In this document: one piece after another, positions 38,010 to 50,527 of the stretch
Layout of the letters: each line of letters begins with the position of its first letter
Position numbering within the stretch: the stretch's first letter is position 1
Assembly (NCBI GenBank): GCA_003344405.1
Contig: NOWV01000019.1
Coordinates: forward strand, 558,001 to 622,000
From: Trichoplax sp. H2
Lineage: Eukaryota; Placozoa; Uniplacotomia; Trichoplacea
Length of the DNA: 64,000 nucleotides
Direction of reading: 5' to 3'
Made by a program: the position numbers and the translations under genes
The notes under the pieces: model-generated
Told to the model about the DNA's origin: nothing
What the model saw: the letters and a program-made list of their open reading frames with translations, nothing else
Databases searched by the model: none

Positions 38010-40894
38010 CCTCATAATTACTTTAGTAAGGCCTTTTTCAATTTGCGATTCTGAACGTATTCAGTAACTGCGAGCTATGGAAAATATACAACATTGTAAT
38101 AAAAATTGTTTTGTTGATATATTTAGGCACAAGGTAATTAAGAGTTACAGTTACATCGTATATTGATATTAAATTTCAGTGAACGCAAGCTATATCTTGC
38201 TATAAAATTTTCTTGATATAGCCTAAGTAGAATTACTCATATTGGTCAGTCAAGTTTGCAGTTTACTGAATGTATTTCATATTGCTAGAAATCGCCTCGC
38301 TGTATTATTTAAGAAAGTACTTTGGGAAATACAACTAATACATGATTACTAAAGACGAGCTAAATGATACGATTTAGAATCAAATAATTCTATGATATAT
38401 TATCTTATTCTTAAATCAAGATTATTATTCATCTGTGTACATAGTTTTGTTAAGCTAGAAATAATAGAAACTAATGGCTTTCTGAATCTACGTTTTGATT
38501 TTACTTTAATGTTTTATCTGTACTAGAAGTCTCAGCTATAAAAATGAAAAATATGACGTTCTATTCCAATAAAAGGAAGACTTTATTAACGAAATAATCT
38601 GACATTTTTTGCATATTAAGTGGCCTTTTTTCAATTAAACTGCTCTTTTAATATAAAAAAATGACATTATATACAGGAATATAATATAAGCTACAAGTGA
38701 ATAGGGAAAGCCAATCGTAAAGGATCTATTCCATTGCTGTCGATATCAAGAATATTTTACCATTTATTAAAAGAATGCACTCTGTTTCAGTTCAGTTGTC
38801 AAAAATAATATGTTTAAATCCGATGTTATTGCGAGTGTTGAAAGGATTGTGGGTGAAAAGTCTATATTATATTAAAATTTCAATAAGAGATCAATAATTT
38901 AGAACAGACTGATATCAATTTTAAGTCTTTCTAGTAAGAATTAGGATAGCTGCAGTATTCGAACTTTTTAGCTGAATACATTCTATGCGTATAGATAAAT
39001 GTACACAAATGCAGCATGTCTAAATGTTTGAATACTACATTCGTATGCACCGTTGATCTTTCAGGAACTAAAATTATCTATAGATGCAACGCTAAAATGT
39101 GCCTTGAAGTTACAGGTAATGCAAGATTCTTCGGAATCATAATGATGATTTTAATACTAACTTTGACTGATGTGCCAAATGCATGAAAAAAATTAAACAT
39201 ACGCATATAGCCTGGATCTAAAGTCTTTAAAGACATGGCTTCCTTTATAAATATAATCTATAGTAATTGTAACATTTTTAGCCATTACAGGTATATTTTC
39301 TATAGATTTTAGCACAACAAGCTTTGATAGATGGGGAAGAACTTCTCACAGCAGCGGATCTTGAAAGATAATAACTAAGAACAGTAATAAAAGAAGGAAA
39401 ATATGGCTGCTTTAAATACGTTAAATAACTTGTTTACCACCTAAAGATTGCATCACTTAATACTCAAGAGTGTCGAGTATGGTAACGAGATTCTTAGATT
39501 AGTAGTATATTCTACCGAACTGAAATCAAGCTACTGGAATCATAAAAAACATTGCTAATATATACCTATTATTGTCAACGTTCCTAGATTTGATATTATT
39601 TTAAAGCTACATCTAATCTATTTCTGCGCCACATTTTGACAAAATAGCTTATCTAACAGTTTCACCACAAAAGTAAAAATTTAGAAATCAGTTTTACTGG
39701 TTTTTTAGTTAATTTCTTGAGATGGCCTGGAAGTTGAAATTTTATTTATACCGTAGACGTTTATAAATAAGTTCTATTGCACAATATTTATATCAGTCAG
39801 ATGCTATTTAAAAAAAATTAGTTAAATTTTAAAGTAATTATAGTAAAAGTATCAAAACTGTTCTATCTAATCATAAATCTAATTCTCTTAAATAATTATC
39901 TAAACTGAGATGGAATTAGAAAGCCTCCGATACAAGATTTTAGAATAGTAGTGCAGCAATTAACTAATGGCAAGAGTTTAAATTTATGCCTTTTGCGCTC
40001 AGAGTGAAGCAAAGTTCCTATTTACAGCTCTTAAACATATGCGGGTACATTCAAGTTAAATATTCTTACAACAAAAAAGAACCCTACCGTCAAACTTGAT
40101 TATTCAAAAATTAAAACAGTTATTCTCAAATGTTGAACCTAAATATTTTACCGTGTGATTTCATATGCTTAAGATGTACTTACTCTTCTATCAACTTCCA
40201 ACATCGAACGGTATTGTGCATCTTTACTACTGCAATATATTAATTCATATAGACCTAGTCCTTAGTTAATTAACTACTAGCTGTTGAAATCTACAATATC
40301 TAATGTCAGCAATCACGATTAACGATTTCTAATATTAGCAATACAATACGATCCATTCGTTATTAGCAGCCTAACTATATCAAATATTACGATGAACATA
40401 AATCAAATATGATGAACCACTATACAATTCGCAATTGTCATTAGTGCCAAATGCATTTATTCAAGTATGTAATGAACATGCATTGGCTATAGTAGTGAAA
40501 TATTGCTGAAAACATTCCTTTGCTTAGCTTTCTTAGGAATGATATCCTATAGCCATTGTTAGTTTGTAAGTTTAGGAGTATTTTAACTTATGTATAAATA
40601 ATAATTATGATTAGAAATTTAGTATCGCTCATTATGAATTAACATTGGTATCGTACCTGTTTGCTTAAAAATATTATTTATTACAAATAATTCAGGTTGG
40701 TACAATAAAACCTAATTCTGTAACATGAAAGTATTCCTGGAATCTTATTAAATTCTGTTAAATTAGAGTATGAATAATTTAAGTTGCTCTGAAGATTCAT
40801 TTCAAGAATAAATTAGATTTATACGAAACACTTATTCAATTCCTGATAGCTACCGTCATATACTTTATTTATTTTGCCCTATTATCTACCTACT
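38010..40894. other. No firm gene; one short plus-strand frame at 39,016-39,186
   Basis: A 56-residue frame starts MSKCLNTTFVCTVDL, has four cysteines, and ends with a hydrophobic stretch (FFGIIMMILILTL). A GTAATG lies inside it and could be a donor. The Cys-rich start plus greasy end could be a small membrane protein, but a frame this short can arise by chance. Nothing else was recognised in this 2.9 kb. Confidence 0.2.
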
Positions 40895-41438
40895 TGTTAC
40901 AGTGTTGCCTTGTCATTAGGATAGATTTAAGTACAGTAGTAGCTAGTATGGAGAATATCCGTATTTGTAGTGCTAGGTAAGATAAGTAATGCCTTAACGT
41001 GGATGTTGTTTGTAACAGTTCATTACATATTTGATACTGATTGTTGTGTGATAGATAGCAGTAAGATGATTCAAGTTCTACTTGATGATAGTTGAATTAG
41101 ACAACCTGCGAGCTTAGATTAAGATTAAGTATCAGTAAAAGATTCAAAACATTTACTGATAGAAAAAGCTATGTAAGGAACATCTCAGTTCGAGATGTTT
41201 CTCCTAGTAAGGTATAACAATAATACTGTTGTTGTTTACGAATTAGGCGGTTCCTATATAAACGGGAACATTTGAGTTCAGTGATGGTAAAAAGTTGTAG
41301 ATGTATCTTTGCTAATAAAAGTTTCATCTTTATAGTCTTTTGCTGTGTGTTTAACGTTAAGTAAAAGGGCGTTTAAGTCAGTAGCCACTTATAGACTTTT
41401 ACTGTACGTTACCTTGTCACAGAAGTGAAAATGTGACG
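40895..41438 (+). mobile_element. Family III LTR, probable 5' copy of an element interrupted by a gap
   Basis: Begins TGTTACAGTGTTGCC after CTACT and ends near AAATGTGAC(G). TATATAAA at 41255, an initiator-like GTTCAG at 41276-41281 and AATAAAAG about 40 bases further show rightward transcription. The sequence after it (41439-41534) matches neither flank and may be the start of the internal region. Confidence 0.75.
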
Positions 41439-41554
41439 ATTAGATAATCACAAAACTACTTAAAAGAATTACAGTAGACTTGCAATTGTACATTGAAAGT
41501 AACCTCATATACTGTATTCCTCCAACTTTATGTTNNNNNNNNNNNNNNNNNNNN

Positions 41555-41823
41555 AGTTCGAGATGTTTCTCCTAGTAAGGTATAACAATAATACTGTTGT
41601 TGTTTACAAATTAGACGGTTCCTATATAAACGGGAACATTTGAGTTCAGTGGTGGTAAAAAGTTGTAGGTGTGCAGTATCTTTGCTAATAAAAGTTCCAT
41701 CTTTACAGTCTTTTACTGTGTGTGTTTAAAGTTAAGTAAAAGGGTGTTTAAGTCAGCATCTACAAATAGGCTTTTACTGTACGTTACCTTGTCGCAGTAG
41801 TGAAATTGTGACAGTACTATCAT
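41555..41823 (+). mobile_element. Family III LTR, probable 3' copy, left end lost in gap
   Basis: Starts at the edge of the 20 N run (41535-41554) and matches about 41180-41438, with several substitutions and small indels. It ends AATTGTGACA followed by GTACT, one base different from the CTACT before the 5' copy. Two diverged LTRs with a near-matching target duplication suggest a full retroelement whose inside was not assembled. Confidence 0.72.
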
Positions 41824-43954
41824 GCTATAATAACGCAATCAGTTCGCAAAAGCAAACCCTAATTGGAAAATGTTAAAAACAAGCCAATAAAATTCATCAT
41901 TGTTGATGTAGTAATTACAACATTTAGGGCTAAAAGCCCAAGGTTGAATGTAAACGTTTATATCCTGATATAATTATCTCTACTTATGGTTTATAGAAAC
42001 ACATAAAAGAATTAAATTGGGATATCTAAATGATAACTAAGATTTTATTTTAATGCAAAGTAATAATTCCCCTTGAAACAGACGAATTCTTGCCTGATAG
42101 TTTGCCAAAAAATTAGATAAAAGATGGCGGCATACCGGAACATTTTATTTTCTAACTACTATTTCAATTAGGCACTTTTTATGCCTTTATTGGATGCTTC
42201 CATCCCTTTCCGTTAAAACCACAGATAAAGATCAAAAATGTTCACTCATTAACTTCAAAGTTAAGGAAAGGTTATAAAAGAAAATTATTTCTTAGGTGAT
42301 CTAATGAATGATCAGTTTTATCCAACATCAAAATAGAACATCTGTTCTTGTAATTTAATTTACTGTTATGAATGCATTCCACTTTACCCTTATGACAGTA
42401 TACTATAGCGCCTGATTTCTGTTCCCAGCAAATTGAGCATAAAAACTTGTTAAATGATACAATTTGGATATAATAGAGAGCCGTCAGCTGTCAGCGTAAC
42501 ACCGCTTCTAATAATTAGCAAGGCTTCAATTTTACATGTAAGCATTGACTATTAGTCAATATGAATAAATCTACTAAACTGATTATCTAAGCTTCAACTT
42601 ACATTTTTAAAAGTGTAACTTCTTTGCTGAAACTTGTTATGATCGCGCAAGAATTGTTTTGCTGATATCAGTATTATTGTGGTCTGGCTTCCAGACCAAT
42701 AAATTTGATTGACTGATAACTGAAATGATTGAAAGCTGTTCCTATCACGTTGAAAAGCGGCTACATCTCTATTCTTTCACATGAATTCTATTTATTTGGC
42801 ATATTGCTACCGAGATCTTTCTACAAAGTAATAATGGTAATATATCGTATGTCTGTATAGCAATTTAACTTTTTATATACTTGTACAATAACTAATTTAA
42901 AGTACTATTTATCCATCTATAGAGTAGTATACTCGTGTATAAGTTTATAGATAGAATTTAAACAGCACATTTGAACTTAGTGCTTGGCGTTAATTATATA
43001 GTAATAGTAGCTAGGCTTAGATACTGTAATGTCTAAAGCACTATACTGCGATGCGATGGTTAGGTAAGGAATTGAAAGTCATGCGCTTTCTAACTATTAT
43101 AATACGTAGCTGTTTACAAAATCCGGCTTATTAAAATGTAAATGAAAATTTCACCGCCACTCATTTAAAGATCCTGATCCTACGTATGATAAAGTTCAAG
43201 ATTAAAATGACACTTTAGATTATTGTTTAAAACTAATTTAAAGCAAATATCGAGCAGCAAATACTATACATATTAAACGATTGATTTTCATCTATAATAG
43301 AAGCTAGCTATAGATAAAGTTAAGATTAAAAGATATTCTAAAATTATAATTTACTAAATCACCATAAAAGGTATATACACTTTCATAAAATTAATTGAAT
43401 ATAAAATATCGAGCAGTAAGTACTGCTCATATTTGATGATTTGTTTATATCTATATCTTCACTTCGGATCTCATTTTGCAAGAGTAATATTTACTTTCAA
43501 TCTATTGTTAGCATACAACAATTTTTATTTTTTAACCGACATTTTTCCTCTCTGTGTAGCAGCTACTGATTATGCAACGAACAGTAAGCAGTTACTTATC
43601 ACAAATAATTAATTGGACTCGAAAATATAAACTCATCCAAAGGGTTAGATTTTGAAACGTACAGCACTTCATTTCTCAAGGAGTTTCTCAATATAGATCA
43701 CAGTCAAGAGTTAAAGACAATTTTGTATTAATTTCTTTGACTTGAATTGAGCTTTGTTGCCAATTTTTAACATCCAATACACTTGCAAAATATTTAAAAT
43801 CTTCGTAAATTGTTAACGCTTTCCAATTACGATATTACTATTAAGTAAATTCTATAAAATAATGCCAATATTTGTCGTCTAATCACAATTTTTAACTGAT
43901 ATACTAATAGCTAAAATATGACTACATTTCCTAATTTAGGTGTATAAAAGTTAC
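41824..43954. other. No feature recognised
   Basis: AT-rich sequence with no supportable exon, domain or repeat. Confidence 0.5.
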
Positions 43955-44584
43955 TGTCACAAAAGAGCTTTGCAACAAGATAACGCAATATACGATCAAT
44001 AAGTCAATTCCTTGAACCACGTATCAAGGAACGATATCTGCACTATCACAAACACTTTTGCTCTACTAGCAGACTACACGAAGACTTAAACGCCTCGTAT
44101 TTTACGTTAAACACTAAGTTGGACAATTCTCTTTATTTCACGATATACTGCATTTATATACTACTCCTCAATAGCTCATAAGTCATAGTTAATACAATTA
44201 ACATTAGAATCATTTACTGAATTCGATATTAATTTTAGCTACTGCTCCCTTAATGCAGACAACAGTATTTACGAACATAGACATGTAATGACTAATACAG
44301 AATAGTCAGATTACGATATGTCCTATCACGGAACATTTCCATGATAATTTACAGTCTACCATAAGTAAATTACAATCACAATGATTCGAGCTATAAGTAG
44401 ATGATTTGCATTCCCTATTATAATTATTAATTTCAGTATGTGTATAAGTGTCACTGTCATAAAAAGTCAGTGCTATATTAAAACACAGTATATCCAAATT
44501 AGAAGTTAACTAAATAAGAATAGTCTAACATAATTATCCTAACATAGATATTTCTACTCTAATACAGTATTTAACACTGTAACA
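43955..44584 (-). mobile_element. Family II solo LTR (target duplication GTTAC)
   Basis: Ends are TGTCACAAAAGAGC and AACACTGTAACA, flanked by GTTAC (43950-43954 and 44585-44589). At 630 bases it is the reverse-oriented equivalent of 37380-38009 and very similar to it, so probably a recent insertion. It lies just beyond the 3' end of receptor D. Confidence 0.93.
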
Positions 44585-44888
44585 GTTACCAATAGCTATC
44601 GTCTTTGTTCTTTCGATGTTTGTGCTTAAAAACTCTGAATTACATCGCTTGCACAAACTTAAACATTTTGATAGGTCAAGTTAATATTTACTCGTAGAGA
44701 GTAAAGTAAGATTCAAAGTTCCGTTCGAAATGTTTATTAATTAGTCAATTCACAGAAGTTTCAATTTTTTACAGTACATTATAACAAATTCTAAGGATGT
44801 GTAGCTATTACGTTAGCATTTTACTTATGGATCGATGAAATCGAATGTGTAATTTGGCGATAATACCTTAAAAGAGTTACTGTAATAA

Positions 44889-45080
44889 ATGCTAAATAAT
44901 TTGTTGCCTATCATACTTTTACTCGAGACTTTTCACCTTGAGTTTGCTGCAGCAATTCTTAAATTATCAAGAACGCGTAGCAAATTAAAAGTCTTAATTG
45001 AATCGATTGGGTTCTTTCGTTTCTTGAGTAGCCTTTACTCTGCGTACCTCTACTATTGCCTAATTAAGCACATAGAATAG
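44889..45080 (+). CDS. Possible small secreted basic peptide, convergent with receptor D
   Basis: A 63-residue frame starts MLNNLLPIILLLETFHLEFA, a good signal-peptide shape, then ILKLSRTRSKLKVL, which is basic, and a hydrophobic C-terminal part. Its end overlaps the stop-codon end of receptor D by 17 bases on the opposite strand. It has no recognised family and no second copy in the window. It could be a chance frame in the 3' untranslated region of receptor D. Confidence 0.25.
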   Translation: MLNNLLPIILLLETFHLEFAAAILKLSRTRSKLKVLIESIGFFRFLSSLYSAYLYYCLIKHIE

Positions 45081-48000
45081 GATGCGTTGTAATGGTAATT
45101 TCCTTACTGATCGGTTCCATATCTCTGCTACAAGACCAAGTCAAAGAAGGATGAAGATTAGCGTCAACAAATAAGCCATTTATTTCCATATTTTTTGCGG
45201 TGATTTCTTTTACGTTTACTTCTGATTGAGGAGATTTTTCACGTAACGTTTCTTTCAATTGATTCTTTATTATTGTATCTTCTGACTTTATTGATGAAGT
45301 GTAATTTTCAACCGATTCTTCGTCTACGCTCGAATTGCTAGATTTCAATTCTTCATCTACGTTGTCCCATTCGTTACTCACTATTTCAGAATCAGCTCTT
45401 CCAAGCGACCAACAGAAAGATGAATAAGTTACAGTTTCCTTAATAGCGCTGATTTGTTCCTCTACGTTTTGCTCCGGTTGATCATGATCATTAGGTAATA
45501 ATGCTGCTAATTGATTCCCTTTGCTCAGATCTTCTTGAGTACTAGTTTCTGGGAATGAATGGTCATTATGATCTATGCTTGATTTGTGTCCTGTAACTAT
45601 TTCTTCTATATGACTGCAAACACTGGTGTTTCTATTGGACTTGATAACCATTTTATGAGGTGGGTTTGTAGTATTATTTTGATGGATAGTAGGTAGACTA
45701 GTTTGAATATTATTTTGCAATTCGCTCCATGTTGAAACATTTCGAGCACTACGATTTATAGAATATCGATTCGGTGTACGAGGACTACTCCTACTGGAAT
45801 TGATACCTTCGATTTGATCGCTGTTTTCTGAATTATTGTCGGGATTGTTAGAAGTACTGGAAACTTCTCTTAACAACATCCCTATCTCAGCGTATGCTGA
45901 TTCTGGATCATCTACGGTGACTTGAGTTAATGTATAATTTATTTCATTACTTGATGAGACAGTAGGTTTAGGTTTTGCCTTCTTCTTGTGTAACCATTTG
46001 AAGTAGCTTATAATGACCAAGACTGCAATAATGATTGCAGTGATGGCTACCAATATATATGGTATTAGGATTGATATAGAATGCTGCGGTTCTATTGAAA
46101 TAAAAAATAATGCAACAATTACTTTAGTTATTGTAGCTTTATCTTTATTTAATCATTAAAGTGATTCGATATCCTTAATGATATTTATCCTTGTCTGGAA
46201 AGTAATGTATTATAAATAGTTTACAACTAGTTCAGTGTAATATTTCGATACCTGTCGAGCCAGAAGAAAGCAATAGCTGAGTAACAGTTGATTCATCAGA
46301 AGTAAATAAGTTCTCTTTAGTTATAGGAGTAGTTGCTAGTCCTTCGTTAACTTTCACCGTAGATTTTGGTGTATTCTTCCATGTATCTACTATTTTATTA
46401 TCCTTCAAATAAGTTGAGGAGGGTGAAGGAGCTGTAGGGGTTAAAGTTGCAGTATTCTGTATAGCCATACTAGTAGGATTTTGGAAATTACGGTCAATAA
46501 TCGATGTAGTAGTATCTCCATGAACTTGATGAGTTATCCAAGTAGTTGTCGATAACGTTGTAGCATCATTATTGTCTGCATTGTCAATTTTTGTAGACGA
46601 AGGGCTACTTTTAGGGGTTGATATTGAAGATAAACTCATCGTAGGCTTGTTTGAAGTTAGACTTGCTTGAACGGGCTGAATACTAAAATTAAACTTACTC
46701 GTATTTGCACTTTTAATATTATACTCTGACGCTGCATTGGCAAACCAAAAGTACTTTTGATTCTTAGAAAAGGGGTTGAGATGATATTGAATGCTTCCAC
46801 TATGAACATTCTAAGGAGCAACATAGATACAAAAGCAATATTCAGCAAGTTTAGAGCCGCTAAAGGGTAATGGAATAATTTGCAGCTGAATGCCTTTTAC
46901 AAAAATGAGACATGGTACTTTCATGTATTGATAGGAAATATAAATGGTTATCTGTTCAAGAATGCTTATTGCATCAAGCAGATCCGGATTTGATTATGTG
47001 CTACTTATAAGCCACAGTAAATGTAAATAATTATCTGCACAGAAATTTTTATTGTATCGAACTGATCTGGGTATTATTAATTAAGGTAGTTTAATATTCA
47101 TGCTAATTTAAGTTACCTTCTGCAATAATTTGACCTCATTATTCACCATCAGGTAAAAGTTATAGGTATAATCGATTAAATAATAGCATGATTTCCTTTT
47201 CTGGCAAGTAAATTGGATAGCTTTTCTCCTATAGTCAACGAAACTTTGACAAAGTGGAGTTTCCGGCTGAACTAAATTTTTATGTAATCAAAGTTGCAAA
47301 TAAAGCTTAGTCTATTAACAAGTTGATTGGTTTTATACCGCTTACTTAATGCACAAGTTTTTGTACAGACTTGATTACGTAAGATACTTATTTAACCGCG
47401 ATATTGTTCGGATATCACTGAAATTTAAAATAGCAAGATTTAAGATCTTTTAAGTTACTTACAGCGCTTATAAGGTAATATCGTGTATTGATCGGATAAA
47501 GATATCATTTTATTTTCAGAAAGTAGCATTATCCGATAGTCAAAAACTGGGCTATTCAGATTTCTTGGTAATTCTATCGTACACTTTGTTTCATTCGTGT
47601 TATAGCAAGCCAGAGAAGAGGAGATACTTGCAGTAAATGACCAATATTTATATTTAACAGCGTAGTGCAAGCGTCTGATAGGTAAACATTTAGAATTATT
47701 CGATGTACGTGACGTCCATGATATTGAGATTCGATTGCATATGACAGAAATCTTGATATCATCAAGAGCAATGTTTGAAACTGGTTTAAAAAAGAATTAA
47801 CGGTTATTAGAGTTTCGTCGATAAATTAAAAATTGGAAGTACTTTACGACAACCAGAATCTACTCGCTATATAATGAAAAATTTCCAGTTAAATCAGCTT
47901 TTTTGCTCTTAATTTCTATATTATATTAAACTAGTGGAGAAGTCATTTGAAGATTACGATCATTAATCCTAAGTTCCGAATAAATGGTATCCAGTTAAAT

Positions 48001-50527
48001 CACCCAACTTAGCCCTTAAAAGTAATATATTAAATTAAACTAGCGTAAAGTCACTTAATGGTTCTCATCAAATTTTAAGTTCCTTATGATTCATAATTAA
48101 ACCTACATTTACGGCTGAAGCCTATTTCTTCTGTCAGATAATCGGATAGGTTATTTCACAAATTAAATTTATTATTAACGTTGCATTACTATCAGTGCTA
48201 TGTGGGATAGAACTTGACGTAATTTTTTACCGTAAACTATATCTTAGCACTTGAAATATCTAAATTTTACTTTTAGGAAATGGGCTCATAATGTAATGGA
48301 TTGCATGTGTGCGTATAATACGCATGTTCAAGAAGCGAAAAATTTTTCGAAAATAGTAAAGCGCATACACTCTATAAGACAAGGAGAAATGAACATGGCT
48401 AAATGTTTAGCCAGGTCTGATAGAATGCCTCTCATTATTAGAAATCGTACTGATCTCAAATTGCGAAGATATCTCCTTGATTACTTTTACAGGTAATTGG
48501 AATATCACTAAAACTATAATATTATTTTAAATTAGGTTAAAATCTATAGTGTTTGCTTACAATCATTTCCTTATATTATGTGCATTGAAAGGCAGTAAAT
48601 GTTGTAAAATATCTTTCACGAGTTTACTAACTTATATTAAAACTTAGTTTAGAAAAAATTCGTAATAGGTTATATGATTGTTTTACCAGTATTTAAAACG
48701 CACAATTTTCGAGTAAAATTGAATATTTTAGCTTTACTTTACTGCACTGCAAATAGAATTTTGTAATAAATGTTTGAGCTTCTAGTCCATTTATGCTACA
48801 CCCTAATTTATTTATATAATTGACGTAATGTTTGGTTTAAAACTCAAAAATAATAATAATAACCTAACAATAACAGATTAATTATAGTATGCAAGACTCA
48901 TTTCATGCGAACTACCATATCAAAGCACATTTCTTATGAAATAGATAAGTTTAAACCAATTATTTCGAATAGCTAAACTTTGCACTCGTTCGAAAGTAGA
49001 AATGGATTTAATGTGAAACTATTTAAATTGGAATTAATTTCTATTGTTGCACTCTATACAATAATAAGTTAGGAATAAAAAAAACAATATAATATTACTG
49101 CACGTTGAGTTGGATATACTAATGAAGATTCGTAGATTTGCAGTAGCTATCCAAATCATGCACTACGTGGTTTGGACGTTTGAACAGTACGTTATATTTA
49201 CTCGCAAATTGAAGAAATAAATTAATACAGGACCGAATAAAAGCTTACCTTTAGGATTGCATGAAGAGCTGCCAGGAAGATTCTTACTCCTTCCTAAGTA
49301 GGCGGTTATTCAGATAGAAATTGTGGCAAAAGATTAAAAATTAGTTTTTGCATAGTAATATAATGACTTCCTATCAGAAAATTCAAAAGCATCGTCTCCA
49401 TAATGAATATGTTAAAAGTGCTTTGATTCATTAATCTAACGTTCTAATTAGTTTCTGCGGCTATCATATATTACTTTATTATTTACTATTAAAATGTGAT
49501 ATAAAATTCCATAATTTGTAGAAAATTAGAACTTTACTCGATCTTTATACAACGATTACGTATACACGACTCTACTGTAGCTGAATATGACTACTAGAAA
49601 GATTTCTAGAAAATAATTACTAAATAGTACTATAACATTAATTGAATGTAACATTAACTAATAAGAATAGTTACTAACATCAGTACAGAAGGATTTATAT
49701 TAGTACAGAGACCTTATCTTAATTGTGTTAATGTCAGCAACCTTATCTAATAAGGAAATCACTAATGTGTAATATGCGATGTGTAGTGTGAATCACTAAT
49801 AAATAAGATCGTTGTATATAAGCCATTTTTTATTTATTATAGTTTAGTTCCTTAATTGCTGGTCTTGACGCTGATCTCTCAACAAACGTAATAAAATAGC
49901 CTATTATTATCTAGCAACGTATAGATTACTGTGAATTTGATTACGTGTATAGAGTTGCCTGCTTACATATTGTACTTTTTGTAGCGTTTATAGCTACAAC
50001 CAGCATTGCAATATACTACTTTATTTTACAATTATCACATTACTTAAAGTAGTAATAACATTTAAGCTGAGCAGCTATAATCCGATATGATAACAGCTAG
50101 AGTATTGACGCAGACGTGATTTCTATCATCCAAAGTACGACAAACCAAGTCCTAATGTATGAGTTACCTATATATTATTACTACTAGCAATAAAATGAAC
50201 TCAAAATCCTACTAAAAAGGTAATCTATACTCTATCATGGAATCTTTAATTATAGTCCATAGTTATGAGCCTTTAATTAAAAATGCTTTATGACAAAAAT
50301 AAAAAGCTACGCTACTGTACGACATGCTAAATATGATTAATAAGTAACAATTCGATATTATATTACGCTAAGTATGATACACGAGTGCATAACAACTTCA
50401 ATGATAATAAAGTACCAGCTTTTGCAATAGATCGGTATTGCAAAAGTATAAAATAATTCATAATTGCCTTACCTGAAACTATGAATGACCATCCAAGCAC
50501 AACTGCTAAACCTAATAGCAATTTCAT
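45064..50527 (-). CDS. Receptor D: one D1-D2 unit, mucin-like stalk, transmembrane helix, long tail
   Basis: Exons: signal peptide 50527-50473 (MKLLLGLAVVLGWSFIVS); D1 47780-47463 (ICNRISISWTS); D2 first half 47271-47117 (PETPLCQSFVDYRRKAIQFTC); D2 second half plus long Ser/Thr-rich stalk 46810-46252 (YFWFANAASE, then many TTST-type runs); membrane and tail 46091-45064. The sum is 2115 bases, divisible by three (704 residues). The membrane segment is ILVAITAIIIAVLVIISYF. The tail of about 315 residues begins KWLHKKKAKPKPTVSSS, where W....PxP is reminiscent of the Box1 motif of cytokine receptors. It then carries NYTLTQVTV and ESAYAEIGMLL and is rich in Ser, Asn and Glu. It is a type I membrane protein at the cell surface, probably a signalling receptor. 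No kinase or other enzymatic domain is present. Intron 1 is 2.7 kb. Confidence 0.78.
49945..50340. repeat. Diverged copy of the segment at 30,985-31,400
   Basis: The two are clearly alignable in blocks in the same orientation, e.g. TAGCTACAA(C/T)CA(G/A)C and TACTTTATTTTACA, over about 400 bases. This copy lies in intron 1 of receptor D. The type is unknown, and its open frame is not conserved. Confidence 0.45.

Noticed and set aside
20262-44584. Family II elements as DNA transposons with a 3-base target duplication
   Set aside because: Shifting the ends by two bases gives TG...CA termini and perfect 5-base duplications in all complete copies, plus TATA and AATAAA signals, which fits LTRs instead.
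48251-48496. 81-residue plus-strand frame in intron 1 of receptor D
   Set aside because: Basic and without recognised motif, antisense to an intron, and no second copy; not supportable as a gene.
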